Source: Streptomyces sp. AA1529 (GTDB lineage: Bacteria; Actinomycetota; Actinomycetes; Streptomycetales; Streptomycetaceae). From it: a DNA stretch of 50,280 nucleotides. A model generated the notes under the pieces. The model had not been told where the DNA came from, did not search any database, and saw only the letters and a program-made list of their open reading frames with translations. How positions within the stretch are numbered: position 1 is the first letter of the stretch; each line of letters starts with the position of its first letter. Made by a program: the position numbers and the translations under genes. This document shows, in pieces, positions 1-8,412 of the stretch. Where the stretch lies: assembly GCF_000280905.1 (NCBI RefSeq), contig NZ_ALAP01000059.1, positions 1 to 50,280 on the forward strand, in the 5' to 3' direction.

Positions 1-699
1 GTACAGGAACCGTCCCGGATCGAATGCGAGAGCAGCGATCACCACCGGGAGCGCCGCTCCGGCGGCCACCCGGACGACCGCCGGCCAGCCGGCCCGGTGC
101 TGCCACAGCAGCACCAGGACTGGCAGCAGCACCGCACCGCCGGTCTGCTTCGAGAGCACCGCTCCGGCGACCGCCAGCCCGGCCCCGAGCCACCGGGCGC
201 GCTCGGCGTACCAGATCGCGGCGACGGTCCACGGCAGCATGAAGACCTCGAACGTCGCCGCCTGGGTGTCCTCCGGCTTGAGCCCCACCGACAGGAAGAC
301 GTAGCAGATCCCCGCCGTCCACCCGGCCCGCTCACCCCAGCGGCCGGACGCCAGGGACGCGGCCAGGGCCGCACCCACCACGACCGCGACGACGGCCGCG
401 ACCCGCACCGGCCACAGCGAACCGTCGCCGAAGACCGCGAAGGCACCCCGGTAGAGCAGCGGCACGAACGGAGGCTTGCGGTCCACGACCGTGTCGTAGA
501 GGACGCCGCCGTCGGCCAGTTGACGCGCCTGTGTGGCCAGATATCCCTCGTCCGGGTTCCACGGCGTGCGGGCGAAGGACGGGAGGCGGGTGAGGATCGT
601 GAGCACGGCGAGGACGGCGAGGAGCCGCGTCCGGTTCGCCACCGCCTCCTTGGCGCGCGCGGCGGTGGTAGGGCGCTCCGTGGCAGGGGACAACGGCAT
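1..699 (-). CDS. Membrane glycosyltransferase (GT39/PMT-like), 5' part only
   Basis: The first 233 codons of a gene that continues past the left edge of the window. A polar N-terminus of about 20 residues precedes a first hydrophobic helix. The acidic-residue stretch NPDEGYLATQARQLADGG and then DRKPPFVPLLY follow, which is the usual arrangement in polyprenol-phosphate-sugar dependent membrane glycosyltransferases (GT-C fold, ArnT/PMT type), where an Asp/Glu in the first outer loop is catalytic. Further on come alternating hydrophobic segments and the loop GLKPEDTQAATFEVF. The protein probably transfers a sugar to a cell-envelope acceptor outside the membrane. The ATG at 699 has no clear ribosome-binding site; an in-frame TTG at 708 is possible. 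The acceptor and sugar cannot be told from this fragment. Confidence 0.75.
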   Translation of the reverse strand, partial: MPLSPATERPTTAARAKEAVANRTRLLAVLAVLTILTRLPSFARTPWNPDEGYLATQARQLADGGVLYDTVVDRKPPFVPLLYRGAFAVFGDGSLWPVRVAAVVAVVVGAALAASLASGRWGERAGWTAGICYVFLSVGLKPEDTQAATFEVFMLPWTVAAIWYAERARWLGAGLAVAGAVLSKQTGGAVLLPVLVLLWQHRAGWPAVVRVAAGAALPVVIAALAFDPGRFLY

Positions 700-828
700 A
701 CCGCTCAATCTAGCGAGCCGCCGGGGCCGCGGCCTCCCCGGCCCCGGAATCGCCCCCCGACCGGCGGACCCTCCGCCGGGGGCCCACCCGCCGGCCGCCC
801 CGCGCCCGTCGCCTGCCGCGGTGTCCTC

Positions 829-873
829 GGCTCGTCCTGGGCTCGGCTCGTCCTGGGCTCGGCTCGTCCTGGG
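829..873. repeat. 16-bp tandem repeat, 2.8 copies
   Basis: The unit GGCTCGTCCTGGGCTC occurs at 829-844 and 845-860, and its first 13 bases recur at 861-873. It lies in the gap upstream of the glycosyltransferase gene. Copies are identical, so it is probably a recent slippage product; no function is evident. Confidence 0.85.
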
Positions 874-988
874 CGGCCCTGCGGCTCCGGCCGCCGCCCG
901 GATGCCGCGGCCCGTCCCGCCCGTTGCCGGGGCGCTGCACCCACGGTCCCGCACCGGGCCGGTGCGGGAGACGATTCCGGGTGCGGGC

Positions 989-1030
989 GCCCCTCGGGGC
1001 CCGGACCACAGCGGCCGGGCCCCGAGGGGC
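989..1030 (-). terminator. Perfect 16-bp hairpin downstream of dxs
   Basis: The arms 989-1004 and 1015-1030 are exact reverse complements (GCCCCTCGGGGCCCGG) with a 10-nt loop. The hairpin lies about 80 bp beyond the dxs stop codon on the same strand and has no T-run, as is common for high-GC actinobacterial terminators. Confidence 0.75.
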
Positions 1031-1106
1031 ACACCGGATCCGCCGGACAGCGCCGAGCGGAGCCCCGCGGCCGGCGAGCCGCGGGGCGCGGTGCGCGGTG
1101 CGCGGG

Positions 1107-3023
1107 TCAGTCGCTGGCCACCTCGGCACGCGCCGCGTCGAAGCGCCCTTCCAGCTTGGCGACGAGTCCCGTCACCTGCCGGGCGATGTCCGGCGCGGTC
1201 AGCCCGATCTCCGCCATGATCTCCTTGCGGGAGCCGTGGTCCAGGAAGCGCTCGGGGATGCCGAAGTCCCGCAGCGGCACGTCCACTCCTGCGTCCCGCA
1301 GCGCCTGCGCCACGGCGGAGCCGACGCCGCCCGCACGGCTGTTGTCCTCCACCGTGACGACGACCCGGTGCCGGTCCGCCAGTGCGGGGAGCGCCTCGTC
1401 GACCGGCTTGACCCAGCGCGGGTCCACCACGGTGGCGGTGATGCCCTGCTTGTCCAGCAGGTCGGCGATCTCCAGGCACATCGGCGCCAGCGCTCCGACG
1501 GACACGATCAGCGCATCGCCGGCCGCGTCCTCGGCGGGCTCCCGCAGCACGTCCATGCCGCCGATCCGGCGCAGTGCGGGGACGGCGGGGCCGACGGCGC
1601 CCTTGGAGTAGCGCACCACGGTCGGCGCGTCGTCCACCTCGACGGCTTCGCGCAACTGGGCGCGCACCTGGTCGGCGTCGCGGGGCGCGGCCAGCCGCAG
1701 GCCGGGCACGCACTGGAGGATGGACATGTCCCACATGCCGTTGTGCGAGGCGCCGTCCGAACCGGTGACCCCGGCGCGGTCCAGCACGAAGGTCACGCCG
1801 CACCGGTGCAGTGCCACGTCCATCAGGAGCTGGTCGAAGGCGCGGTTGAGGAAGGTGGCGTAGACGGCGAAGACGGGGTGGAGTCCGCCGGTCGCGAGCC
1901 CGGCGGCGGAGACCGCGCCGTGCTGCTCGGCGATCCCCACGTCGTACACGCGTTCGGGGAACTCCTGTGCGAAGGCGTGCAGTCCGACCGGCCGCATCAT
2001 GGCCGCCGTGATGGCGACGACGTCCTTGCGCTCCCGGCCGAGCGCGACCATCTCCTCGCTGAAGACGGAAGTCCAGTCGGCACCCGAGGACTTCACCGGC
2101 AGCCCGGTGTCGGGGTGGATGACCCCGACGGCGTGGAACTGGTCGGCCTCGTCCTGCCGGGCCGGCTGGTAGCCGCGCCCCTTCTCGGTGAGGCAGTGCA
2201 CCAGCACCGGGCCCCCGAACCGCTTGGCGCGCTGCAGCGCCGACTCCACCGCCGTGATGTCGTGCCCGTCGATCGGGCCGACGTACTTCAGCCCCAGGTC
2301 CTCGAACATCCCCTGCGGCGCGATGAAGTCCTTCAGCCCCTTCTTCGCGCCGTGCAGCGTCTCGTACAGCGGCTTGCCCACCACCGGGGTGCGGTTGAGC
2401 ACGTCCTTGCCGCGGGCGAGGAAGCGCTCGTAGCCGTCGGTGGTGCGCAGCGTGGCCAGATGGTCGGCGAGTCCGCCGATGGTGGGCGAGTAGGAGCGCT
2501 CGTTGTCGTTGACCACGATCACCAGCGGCCGGTCCTGGGCCGCGGCGATGTTGTTGAGCGCCTCCCAGGCCATTCCGCCGGTCAGCGCGCCGTCGCCGAT
2601 GACCGCGACCACATGGTCGTCGGCGCCCCGCACCTCGTTCGCCTTGGCCAGGCCGTCCGCCCAGCCCAGCACCGTCGAGGCGTGCGAGTTCTCGATCACG
2701 TCGTGCGCCGACTCGGCGCGCGAGGGGTAACCCGACAGGCCGCCCTTGAGCCGCAGCTTCGAGAAGTCCTGCCGCCCGGTCAGCAGCTTGTGCACATACG
2801 ACTGGTGCCCGGTGTCGAACAGCACCCGGTCTCTCGGCGAGTCGAACACCCGGTGCAAGGCGATGGTCAGCTCCACCACGCCCAGGTTCGGACCCAGATG
2901 GCCACCGGTCTTGGAGACCGCTTCGACCAGGAAGGTGCGGATCTCCTCGGCCAGCTCCTCGAGCTGCTCCGGAGCGAGCCGGTCCAGATCGCGTGGTCCC
3001 CTGATGCGGGTCAGCAACGCCAC
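1107..3023 (-). CDS. dxs: 1-deoxy-D-xylulose-5-phosphate synthase
   Basis: Thiamine-diphosphate enzyme that condenses pyruvate and glyceraldehyde 3-phosphate to DXP, the first step of the MEP isoprenoid pathway; the product also feeds thiamine and pyridoxal synthesis. The 638-residue length is normal. Visible signatures are HLGPNLGVVELT and DTGHQSYVHKLLTGR near the N-terminus, the ThDP-binding segment GDGALTGGMAWEALNN, YVGPIDGHD, and the pyrimidine-domain stretch DVGIAEQHGAVSAAGLA. The start is GTG at 3023, six bases after a very strong AAGGAGG. It is a monocistronic gene with its own terminator, downstream of the xylFGH-type operon. Streptomyces often carry two dxs genes; this position beside xylose transport suggests the copy found next to rok7B7/xylFGH in S. 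coelicolor (recalled, not checked). Confidence 0.97.
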   Translation of the reverse strand: MALLTRIRGPRDLDRLAPEQLEELAEEIRTFLVEAVSKTGGHLGPNLGVVELTIALHRVFDSPRDRVLFDTGHQSYVHKLLTGRQDFSKLRLKGGLSGYPSRAESAHDVIENSHASTVLGWADGLAKANEVRGADDHVVAVIGDGALTGGMAWEALNNIAAAQDRPLVIVVNDNERSYSPTIGGLADHLATLRTTDGYERFLARGKDVLNRTPVVGKPLYETLHGAKKGLKDFIAPQGMFEDLGLKYVGPIDGHDITAVESALQRAKRFGGPVLVHCLTEKGRGYQPARQDEADQFHAVGVIHPDTGLPVKSSGADWTSVFSEEMVALGRERKDVVAITAAMMRPVGLHAFAQEFPERVYDVGIAEQHGAVSAAGLATGGLHPVFAVYATFLNRAFDQLLMDVALHRCGVTFVLDRAGVTGSDGASHNGMWDMSILQCVPGLRLAAPRDADQVRAQLREAVEVDDAPTVVRYSKGAVGPAVPALRRIGGMDVLREPAEDAAGDALIVSVGALAPMCLEIADLLDKQGITATVVDPRWVKPVDEALPALADRHRVVVTVEDNSRAGGVGSAVAQALRDAGVDVPLRDFGIPERFLDHGSRKEIMAEIGLTAPDIARQVTGLVAKLEGRFDAARAEVASD

Positions 3024-3446
3024 CCGTACCTCCTTGCGTCAAGCGTGATCGAACGCTGTCGAGAGCCGTCGTTGTCGGACCGTACCGATTCCTCCTCCGG
3101 GCCGCGGCCCGGAGGTACCACCGGACCGGGTCCGGAAGAGGTGCTCCCAAAGTCTAATGTTCCGCCGCCGCACGGGTTCACCGGACGGTGGCAACTCAGT
3201 CACACGAATGCCGAGCCCCCGCCGGTCTCCCCACCGGCCCGCGCCGGTCCCGGACCCGCTCCGGAGCGCCCCCGGGCCGGTCACGCGCGAGGGGTACCCC
3301 GGGAGGATCTCCCGGGGTACCCCTGGTGGCCCGGCCGCAGGCCGGGCCACTGTGCGGCGGACTCGGAATCCGCCGTCGGGCCGAGTGGACCCGCAGGCCG
3401 GACGCCCATCCGAGGGTCCCTCCCGCGGCCTCCGGCCCCGGGCGGG
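3024..3446. other. Intergenic region between xylH and dxs
   Basis: No gene seen. It contains two tandem hairpins just past xylH (3290-3324 and 3327-3349) and the upstream region of dxs, whose ribosome-binding site is very clear. No confident dxs promoter hexamers were found. Confidence 0.6.
3290..3349 (-). terminator. Tandem hairpins downstream of xylH
   Basis: The first hairpin has exact 15-bp arms (3290-3304 AGGGGTACCCCGGGA and 3310-3324) around a 5-nt loop. The second has exact 10-bp arms (3327-3336 TGGCCCGGCC and 3340-3349) around 3 nt. They lie about 100 bp after the end of the importer operon, before dxs. Confidence 0.75.
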
Positions 3447-4775
3447 TCAGGCCCGCCCGGCGGTCTTCTGCGTCCGCCGGGAGACCGAGTCGATCACCAC
3501 CGCGGCCAGCAGCACCGCGCCGGTGATCATGTCGCGCAGCGCGGAGCCGGTGCCCAGCAGCGCCATGCCCGAGTTGATCGACTGGATGACCAGCGCGCCC
3601 AACAGCGCCGACCAGGTCTTCCCGCGGCCGCCGAAGAGGCTGGTGCCGCCGATGACGGCTGCGGCGATGCAGTTCATCAGCAGGCTGCCCGCGCCGGAGG
3701 ACTGGTTGGCCGCATTGATCTGTGACGCGAGGAACAGTCCGCCGACGGCCGCCATCGTTCCCGCGATCGCGTAGACCGTGATCCGGATCAGCGGCACGTT
3801 GATCCCGGCCCGGCCCGCCGCCTCGCTGCTCCCGCCGACGGCGAAGACCTTGCGGCCGTAGCCCGTACGGCGCAGCACGAAGTCCCCGAGGACGACCATG
3901 CCCAGGAAGATCACCACGGCCAGCGGCAGCCCCCGGTAGGAGTTGAAGACGGCCGCCGCCGCGTAGGCCGGGACCGCCAGGATCACGGTGCGCAGCAGGA
4001 TCTCGCTCAGCGGGCGGCTGGGGACCTCGGCCGCCTTGCGCCGCCGCGCGTCCAGCAGCGAGAAGGCCAGGAAGGCCAGCACGCAGACGGTGGCCAGGCC
4101 CATGGCCGCCGCCTTGTCGGCGAAGTAGTAGTTGGTGAGATGCGCCACCACGCCGTCGCCGTCGAGGTTGATCGTTCCGCTCGGCCCCAGGATCTGGAGC
4201 ATCAGGCCGTTCCAGCCCAGCAGACCCGCCAGGGTGACCACGAAGGCCGGGACGCCGATCCTGGCGAAGAAGAAGCCGTGGACGGCACCGGCCGCCATCC
4301 CGGTGAGGATGGCCAGCAGGACCGCCAGGACCTCGTTCATCCCGTGGTTGATGTTGAGGACGGCCAGCACCGCAGCGGCCATGCCGCTGACCGAACCGAC
4401 CGACAGGTCGATCTCGCCGAGGATCAGCACGAAGACGATCCCGACGGCGATCAGCCCGGTGCCCGCGCTCTGCACGAACAGGTTGCTGAGGTTGTTCGCG
4501 CTCAGGAACGCCGAGTCCTGCAGCTGGAAGACCACACCGATGACCAGCAGGCCGATGACGACCGGGACCGAGCCCAGCTCGCCGGTCCGCAGCCGGCGCA
4601 GCAGGACGTCCAGATATCCGCTGAAGCCCTGCTGGCGCACCAGCAGCCGGGGGTCGACGGTGGAGACCTCGGCCGCCGGGGCCGGCGCTCCGCTCGCCCC
4701 GTCCTCCGGGGCCTTCGCCATGTCCACGGGCGCGTCGTCGGCCGGCGTGCCGTTCGTGGGGGTGTCGGTGGTCAC
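3447..4775 (-). CDS. xylH: Sugar ABC transporter permease, XylH-like
   Basis: Membrane subunit of a CUT2-type (xylose/ribose family) importer, 442 residues. A polar N-terminal stretch of about 65 residues precedes a run of hydrophobic segments. The CUT2 permease hallmark VGIVFVLILGEIDLSVGSV is present, followed by GVPAFVVTLAGLLGWNGL, GRKVFAVGGSSEAAGRAGIN and IGGTSLFGGRGKTWSALLGAL. GTG at 4775 is chosen because it overlaps the stop of the ATPase gene as GTGA and has GAAGGAGGTG just upstream. Longer readings upstream would run through the ATPase gene. It works with the ATPase and binding protein next to it. Substrate assignment as xylose is by family and neighbourhood only. Confidence 0.9.
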   Translation of the reverse strand: MTTDTPTNGTPADDAPVDMAKAPEDGASGAPAPAAEVSTVDPRLLVRQQGFSGYLDVLLRRLRTGELGSVPVVIGLLVIGVVFQLQDSAFLSANNLSNLFVQSAGTGLIAVGIVFVLILGEIDLSVGSVSGMAAAVLAVLNINHGMNEVLAVLLAILTGMAAGAVHGFFFARIGVPAFVVTLAGLLGWNGLMLQILGPSGTINLDGDGVVAHLTNYYFADKAAAMGLATVCVLAFLAFSLLDARRRKAAEVPSRPLSEILLRTVILAVPAYAAAAVFNSYRGLPLAVVIFLGMVVLGDFVLRRTGYGRKVFAVGGSSEAAGRAGINVPLIRITVYAIAGTMAAVGGLFLASQINAANQSSGAGSLLMNCIAAAVIGGTSLFGGRGKTWSALLGALVIQSINSGMALLGTGSALRDMITGAVLLAAVVIDSVSRRTQKTAGRA

Positions 4776-5569
4776 TGCTGCACCTCCTTCGGGCGCGCGT
4801 TCTGGGCGGTACGGGCGTCGCGGCGGGTGACGACGTTGTCGGTCGCCCCGGTGATCGCGGAGACGATCTCCTCCTGGGTGGTCTCGCTCACCGTGTACGT
4901 CCCGTTGTTGCGGCCGAGGCGGAGCACCGCGACCCGGTCGCTGACGGCCCGGACGTCCGCCATGTTGTGGCTGATCAGCAGCACCCCCAGGTCCCGCTCC
5001 CGGAGCCGTTCGACCAGGTCGAGGACCTGCGCGGTCTGCTCGACACCGAGCGCCGCCGTGGGTTCGTCGAGGATGACGACGCGCGGCTCGCCCAGCAGGG
5101 AGCGGGCGATGGCGACGGTCTGCCGCTGCCCGCCGGAGAGCGAGGCGACGGGGACGCGGACGCTGGGGATGCGGATGGAGAGGGTGGAGAGCAGCTCGCG
5201 GGCGCGGCGCTCCATCTCCACCTCGTCCAGGATCCCGCGCGGCTTGATCTCGTTGCCGAGGAAGAGGTTCCCGACGACATCGAGGTTGTCGCACAGCGCA
5301 AGGTCCTGGTAGACGGTCGCGATGCCCAGCTCCTGGGCGTCGTGCGGCCGGTCGATCCGGACGGGTTCGCCGTTCCATTCCACCGTGCCCTCGTCGGCCG
5401 GGCCGACGCCCGCGATGGCCTTGACCAGGGTGGACTTTCCTGCACCGTTGTCCCCGACGAGTGCGACGACCTCGCCGGGGTGGACCTCCAGCTCGACGTC
5501 CGTGAGCGCCTGGACGGCGCCGAACCGCTTGGAGACTCCGCGCAACGCCAGCACGGGCGTAGCGGACAC
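4772..5569 (-). CDS. xylG: Sugar ABC transporter ATPase, XylG-like, single domain
   Basis: Energises the XylH-type permease. One complete ABC domain is present: Walker A GDNGAGKST, signature LSGGQRQ, Walker B VVILDEPTAA, and a switch histidine in LLISHNMADV. At about 265 residues it has one ABC domain, where E. coli XylG has two tandem domains; single-domain versions are usual in actinobacterial CUT2 systems and would act as a homodimer. GTG at 5569 is preferred because AAGGAG lies 8 bases upstream. An in-frame GTG at 5578 overlaps that ribosome-binding site and is unlikely. The stop overlaps the xylH start, so the two are translationally coupled. A 22-bp palindrome separates it from the binding-protein gene. 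Confidence 0.9.
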   Translation of the reverse strand: MSATPVLALRGVSKRFGAVQALTDVELEVHPGEVVALVGDNGAGKSTLVKAIAGVGPADEGTVEWNGEPVRIDRPHDAQELGIATVYQDLALCDNLDVVGNLFLGNEIKPRGILDEVEMERRARELLSTLSIRIPSVRVPVASLSGGQRQTVAIARSLLGEPRVVILDEPTAALGVEQTAQVLDLVERLRERDLGVLLISHNMADVRAVSDRVAVLRLGRNNGTYTVSETTQEEIVSAITGATDNVVTRRDARTAQNARPKEVQQ

Positions 5570-5604
5570 GTGAATCACTCCTTCTGCCCCGGGGCCGTGC
5601 CCGG

Positions 5605-5626
5605 GCCCACCGCCGCGGCGGTGGGC
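5605..5626 (-). terminator. 22-bp perfect palindrome between xylF and xylG
   Basis: GCCCACCGCCG at 5605-5615 is followed directly by its exact reverse complement at 5616-5626. It lies inside the operon, between the binding-protein stop and the ATPase start. Such structures commonly cause partial termination or protect the upstream mRNA end, giving more binding protein than ATPase and permease. Confidence 0.6.
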
Positions 5627-5645
5627 GGGCCGGCCGCCTGAGGGG

Positions 5646-6758
5646 TTACTTGATGCCCGCCTCGGTGCACGCCTTCTTGAAGTCGGCGGTGCAGATCTCC
5701 TTGGCCGTGAAGAATCCGGACTTGCCGACGTACTTCTTGATGTCGTCCTTGGTCAGCGGAAGCGGCGTGACGATCTTCGTCGGGACGCCCTTCTCGGACT
5801 GGCTGTCGGTCTTCGAGGAAGCGATCTTGTCCAGGGACTCGCCGCGGGCCAGCGCGACGGCGAACTCCGCGGCCGCCGAGGTCTCGGGCACGTAGGGCTT
5901 GTAGACGCTCATGAACTGCGAGCCCGCGAGGATCCGCTGCACCGCGTTGAGCTCGGCGTCCTGGCCGGTGACCGGGGGCAGCTTGTCCTTGTCGAAGCCC
6001 GCGCGCTTCAGCGCGGTGATGATGCCGCCCGCCATGCCGTCGTTGGCGGAGTAGACGCCGACGATGTTCTTCTTGCCGAGCGAGGAGATGGCGCCCTTCA
6101 TGTTCTCGTTGGCGTTCTCCGGCTTCCACTCCTTGGTGTCGTACTCCTTGCCGATCTTCACCTTGCCGTCGAGGACGGAGTGGGCGCCGTCCTTGTACAT
6201 CTTGGCGTTCGGGTCGGTGACGGAGCCGTTCATCATGACGATCTTGCCCTTGTCGGCCTTGTCGCCCAGCTCGTCGAGCAGGGACTGGGCCTGGATTCTG
6301 CCGACCCGGGGGTTGTCGACCGAGGTGTAGGCCTTGATCGGGCCCTCGGCCAGCCGGTCGTAGGCCACGACGGGGATGTCGCTGTCGTCGGCCTTCTTGA
6401 CCGAGCTGGAGATCGACTTGGCGTCCACCGCGTCGACGATCAGTGCGTCGACCTTCTTGGTGATCATCGTTTCGACCTGCTGCTGCTGCAGGTTGGCGTC
6501 CTGCTTGGCGTTGGCGTAGAGGACCTTGGTGTCCTTGCCCGCCAGTTCCTTGATCTTCTTGACCATCAGCGGCTTGTCGAACCGCTCGTAGCGGGCCGTC
6601 TGGTTCTCGGGCAGCAGCAGCCCGATGGTCAGCGGACCCTTCTTGGACTTGTCGCTGTCCTTGCCGTCCGCCTGGTCCGCACTGCCGCAGGCGGCTGTGC
6701 TGAGGGCGAGCGAGAGCGTGATGGTGCCGAGGGCGATGCCGCGCAGCGCTGCGTGCAT
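5646..6758 (-). CDS. xylF: Sugar-binding lipoprotein, XylF-like
   Basis: Extracytoplasmic binding protein of the CUT2 importer, 370 residues. A signal peptide ends in the lipobox LSTAAC, with Cys24 as the lipidated residue and a Ser/Asp/Lys-rich linker after it. The mature part has the periplasmic-binding-protein I fold: TIGLLLPENQTARYERFD, then the xylose-binding-family pattern NAKQDANLQQQQVETMITKKVDALIVDAVD, IPVVAYDRLAEG and GVYSANDGMAGGIITALK. The start is ATG at 6758, with GGGAGG upstream. It is the first gene of the xylF-xylG-xylH operon and follows the ROK regulator gene on the same strand. Xylose is the best family guess; ribose-like or other pentose substrates are possible. Confidence 0.9.
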   Translation of the reverse strand: MHAALRGIALGTITLSLALSTAACGSADQADGKDSDKSKKGPLTIGLLLPENQTARYERFDKPLMVKKIKELAGKDTKVLYANAKQDANLQQQQVETMITKKVDALIVDAVDAKSISSSVKKADDSDIPVVAYDRLAEGPIKAYTSVDNPRVGRIQAQSLLDELGDKADKGKIVMMNGSVTDPNAKMYKDGAHSVLDGKVKIGKEYDTKEWKPENANENMKGAISSLGKKNIVGVYSANDGMAGGIITALKRAGFDKDKLPPVTGQDAELNAVQRILAGSQFMSVYKPYVPETSAAAEFAVALARGESLDKIASSKTDSQSEKGVPTKIVTPLPLTKDDIKKYVGKSGFFTAKEICTADFKKACTEAGIK

Positions 6759-6837
6759 TTCAGAGACCTCCCTGACGGGGCCGCGGCGGTGCGGCCGGGG
6801 TGTCCGGAAGTCAACTCGCAGGAAACTCCGCGGTCAA

Positions 6838-6851
6838 TAAGCTAATACTTA
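6838..6851 (-). promoter_or_regulatory. TAAG-N6-CTTA inverted repeat upstream of xylF
   Basis: TAAG at 6838-6841 and CTTA at 6848-6851 form an inverted repeat in an unusually AT-rich patch of an otherwise GC-rich gap, about 80 bp upstream of the xylF start. It is a candidate operator for the neighbouring ROK regulator. The assignment is inference from position. Confidence 0.4.
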
Positions 6852-6923
6852 ACGAGACGACAACGATGCCATCCGTTGAAGACAGAAACCCAGGATGTTG
6901 CTGTCCGGTGAACGGGACGCCCC

Positions 6924-8111
6924 TCAGGCAGCCGCCGACGCGGCGTCCACCAGGGTGGCGTCGCCCATCTCGTCGAGGACCAGCGCGAGGGCGCCCAACA
7001 CCTCCGCGCGGCTGTCGAGTTCGCCGGGAAGGACCTTCAGTCGGCGCGCCGCGCTGGGGATGGCGTAACGCGCGACCGAGTCCCGCACCGGACCCAGCAC
7101 CAGGTCCCCCGCCTCCGCGAGGTCGCCGCCGAGCACGACCCGCGAGGGGTTGAGGAGGTTGCAGAGGCTGGCGACACCGCTGCCGATGTAGCGGCCGATG
7201 TCCGCGACGACCCGGCGGCAGCCCGGATCGCCCTCCGCCGCCAGCCGCACCACCCGGGCCATGGTCAGATCCGTGCCGTGGCTGGAGTGCAGCAGCGGCA
7301 GCACGTAGCGGGCCGCGGTGAAGGTCTCCAGGCAGCCGCGGTTGCCGCAGCGGCAGACCGGGCCGGACTCGTCCAGCGTGATGTGCCCGATCTCGCCCGC
7401 TGTGCCGCCCGGGCCGCGGTAGATCTGGCCGTTGATCACCAGGCCGGCGCCGACACCGCTGGCGACCTTGATGTAGGCCAGGTCGCGGGCGCCGTGGCCG
7501 GCACCCCAGACCTGTTCGCCGAGCGCGCCGAGGTTGGCGTCGTTGTCGACGTAGACGGGCACCCCGGTCCGCGCGGCGAGCTCGTCGCGCGGGTTGGTGC
7601 CCGCCCAGCCGGGGAGGATGGCGGTGGAGCCGAGCACACCGGTCTCGATGTCGATGGGGCCCGGGACGCCCAGCCCGATGCCGATGACCTTGCCCGGGCT
7701 GATGCCGCTCTCCCCCACCAGCCGCCGCACCAGGCGCTCGGCACGGTCGAAGCCCTGCTCGGCCGAGGCGTCCACGTCGATGGGCTCGGCGTCCTCGGCC
7801 AGCACGGTGTGCGCCAGGTTGCCGACGGCGACCCGCAGGTGGGAGTGGCCGAAGTCGACCCCGACGACGATCCCGGCGTCGGCGCTCAGCGAGACGGCAC
7901 GGGCCCGGCGTCCGCCCGACGAGGTGGGCGTGACCTCCACCGTCCCGGCGTCCTTGAGCTCACGGACGATGTTGGAGACGGTCGCCGCCGACAACCCCGT
8001 GCCGCGGGCGATCTCCGCCTGGGTGAGCGAACCGGCCATCCGGACCGCCCGTACGACACGCTCGAGATTGGCCCGGTGCAGCGAGGACTGCGACCCCGGA
8101 GTCTCCACCAC
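6924..8111 (-). CDS. rok7B7: ROK-family transcriptional regulator, Rok7B7-like
   Basis: Sugar-responsive repressor/activator of the ROK family, 395 residues. An N-terminal MarR-like winged helix (residues about 14-70: SLTQAEIARGTGLSAATVSNIVRELKDAG without the last residues) precedes the sugar-kinase-like ROK domain, with VGVDFGHSHLRVAVGN as phosphate-1 motif and GLGVPGPID. The zinc site CRCGNRGCLE (CxCGxxGCxE) is intact. The start is GTG at 8111, after GGGGAG with 6-nt spacing; GTG at 8108 is the alternative. Its place between the CUT1 importers and xylFGH, with dxs further on, reproduces the S. coelicolor rok7B7 locus as I recall it, where the protein controls xylose transport and carbon catabolite responses. 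The symbol rests on that synteny. Confidence 0.85.
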   Translation of the reverse strand: MVETPGSQSSLHRANLERVVRAVRMAGSLTQAEIARGTGLSAATVSNIVRELKDAGTVEVTPTSSGGRRARAVSLSADAGIVVGVDFGHSHLRVAVGNLAHTVLAEDAEPIDVDASAEQGFDRAERLVRRLVGESGISPGKVIGIGLGVPGPIDIETGVLGSTAILPGWAGTNPRDELAARTGVPVYVDNDANLGALGEQVWGAGHGARDLAYIKVASGVGAGLVINGQIYRGPGGTAGEIGHITLDESGPVCRCGNRGCLETFTAARYVLPLLHSSHGTDLTMARVVRLAAEGDPGCRRVVADIGRYIGSGVASLCNLLNPSRVVLGGDLAEAGDLVLGPVRDSVARYAIPSAARRLKVLPGELDSRAEVLGALALVLDEMGDATLVDAASAAA

Positions 8112-8412
8112 TGTTCACTCCCCGCTTGTCTCCAACATCTGAACCCTTAGCAGAGCCCCGGCGGTTCTTCCCGTCAAGCCCTGCGAACCGGGCGGGGAAC
8201 AGCTGGTGCTCATTTGTGGCTCATCATACGGAGCTGAGCGGGGAGAAAGCGCCGGGTCCCCGGCGGCGGCCGGGGACCCGGGAACAGCCACGGGCATGCA
8301 GAAGTCTATGCCCGCTTTCTGCCCGTGTACGGCGCTCGGCGCAGTCCGCGCCACGGAGCCGCGCGCGACCGCTCCCCGGCCGGCCGGTGGCCGGCGAGGG
8401 AGCGGCGGGCGG
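8112..8412. other. Intergenic region upstream of the ROK gene
   Basis: No gene seen. It holds two hairpins for the importer operon that ends at 8413 (8252-8281, and a weaker one at 8369-8405), plus the ROK promoter region with two GCTCAT direct repeats near 8208-8222. Confidence 0.6.
8252..8281 (-). terminator. 13-bp hairpin downstream of the CUT1 importer
   Basis: Exact arms CCGGGTCCCCGGC (8252-8264) and 8269-8281 enclose a 4-nt loop, about 130 bp past the permease stop. A weaker stem at 8369-8405 (CCGCTCCC with GGGAGCGG) lies immediately after the stop. Confidence 0.7.

Larger units (their letters stand above)
700..1106. other. Intergenic region between dxs and the glycosyltransferase gene
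   Basis: No credible gene. It holds the dxs terminator hairpin (989-1030) and a short tandem repeat (829-873). The glycosyltransferase promoter must lie here, but no clear -10/-35 pair was seen. Confidence 0.6.

Noticed and set aside
924..3725. Long open frames opposite known genes, e.g. here and at 15579-18377, 19203-22157, 33904-36558, 37921-40287 and 45996-48362
   Set aside because: They lie antisense to well-recognised genes, have Arg/Gly/Ala/Pro- or Asp/Val/His-rich translations without domains, and are the usual by-product of very high third-position GC.
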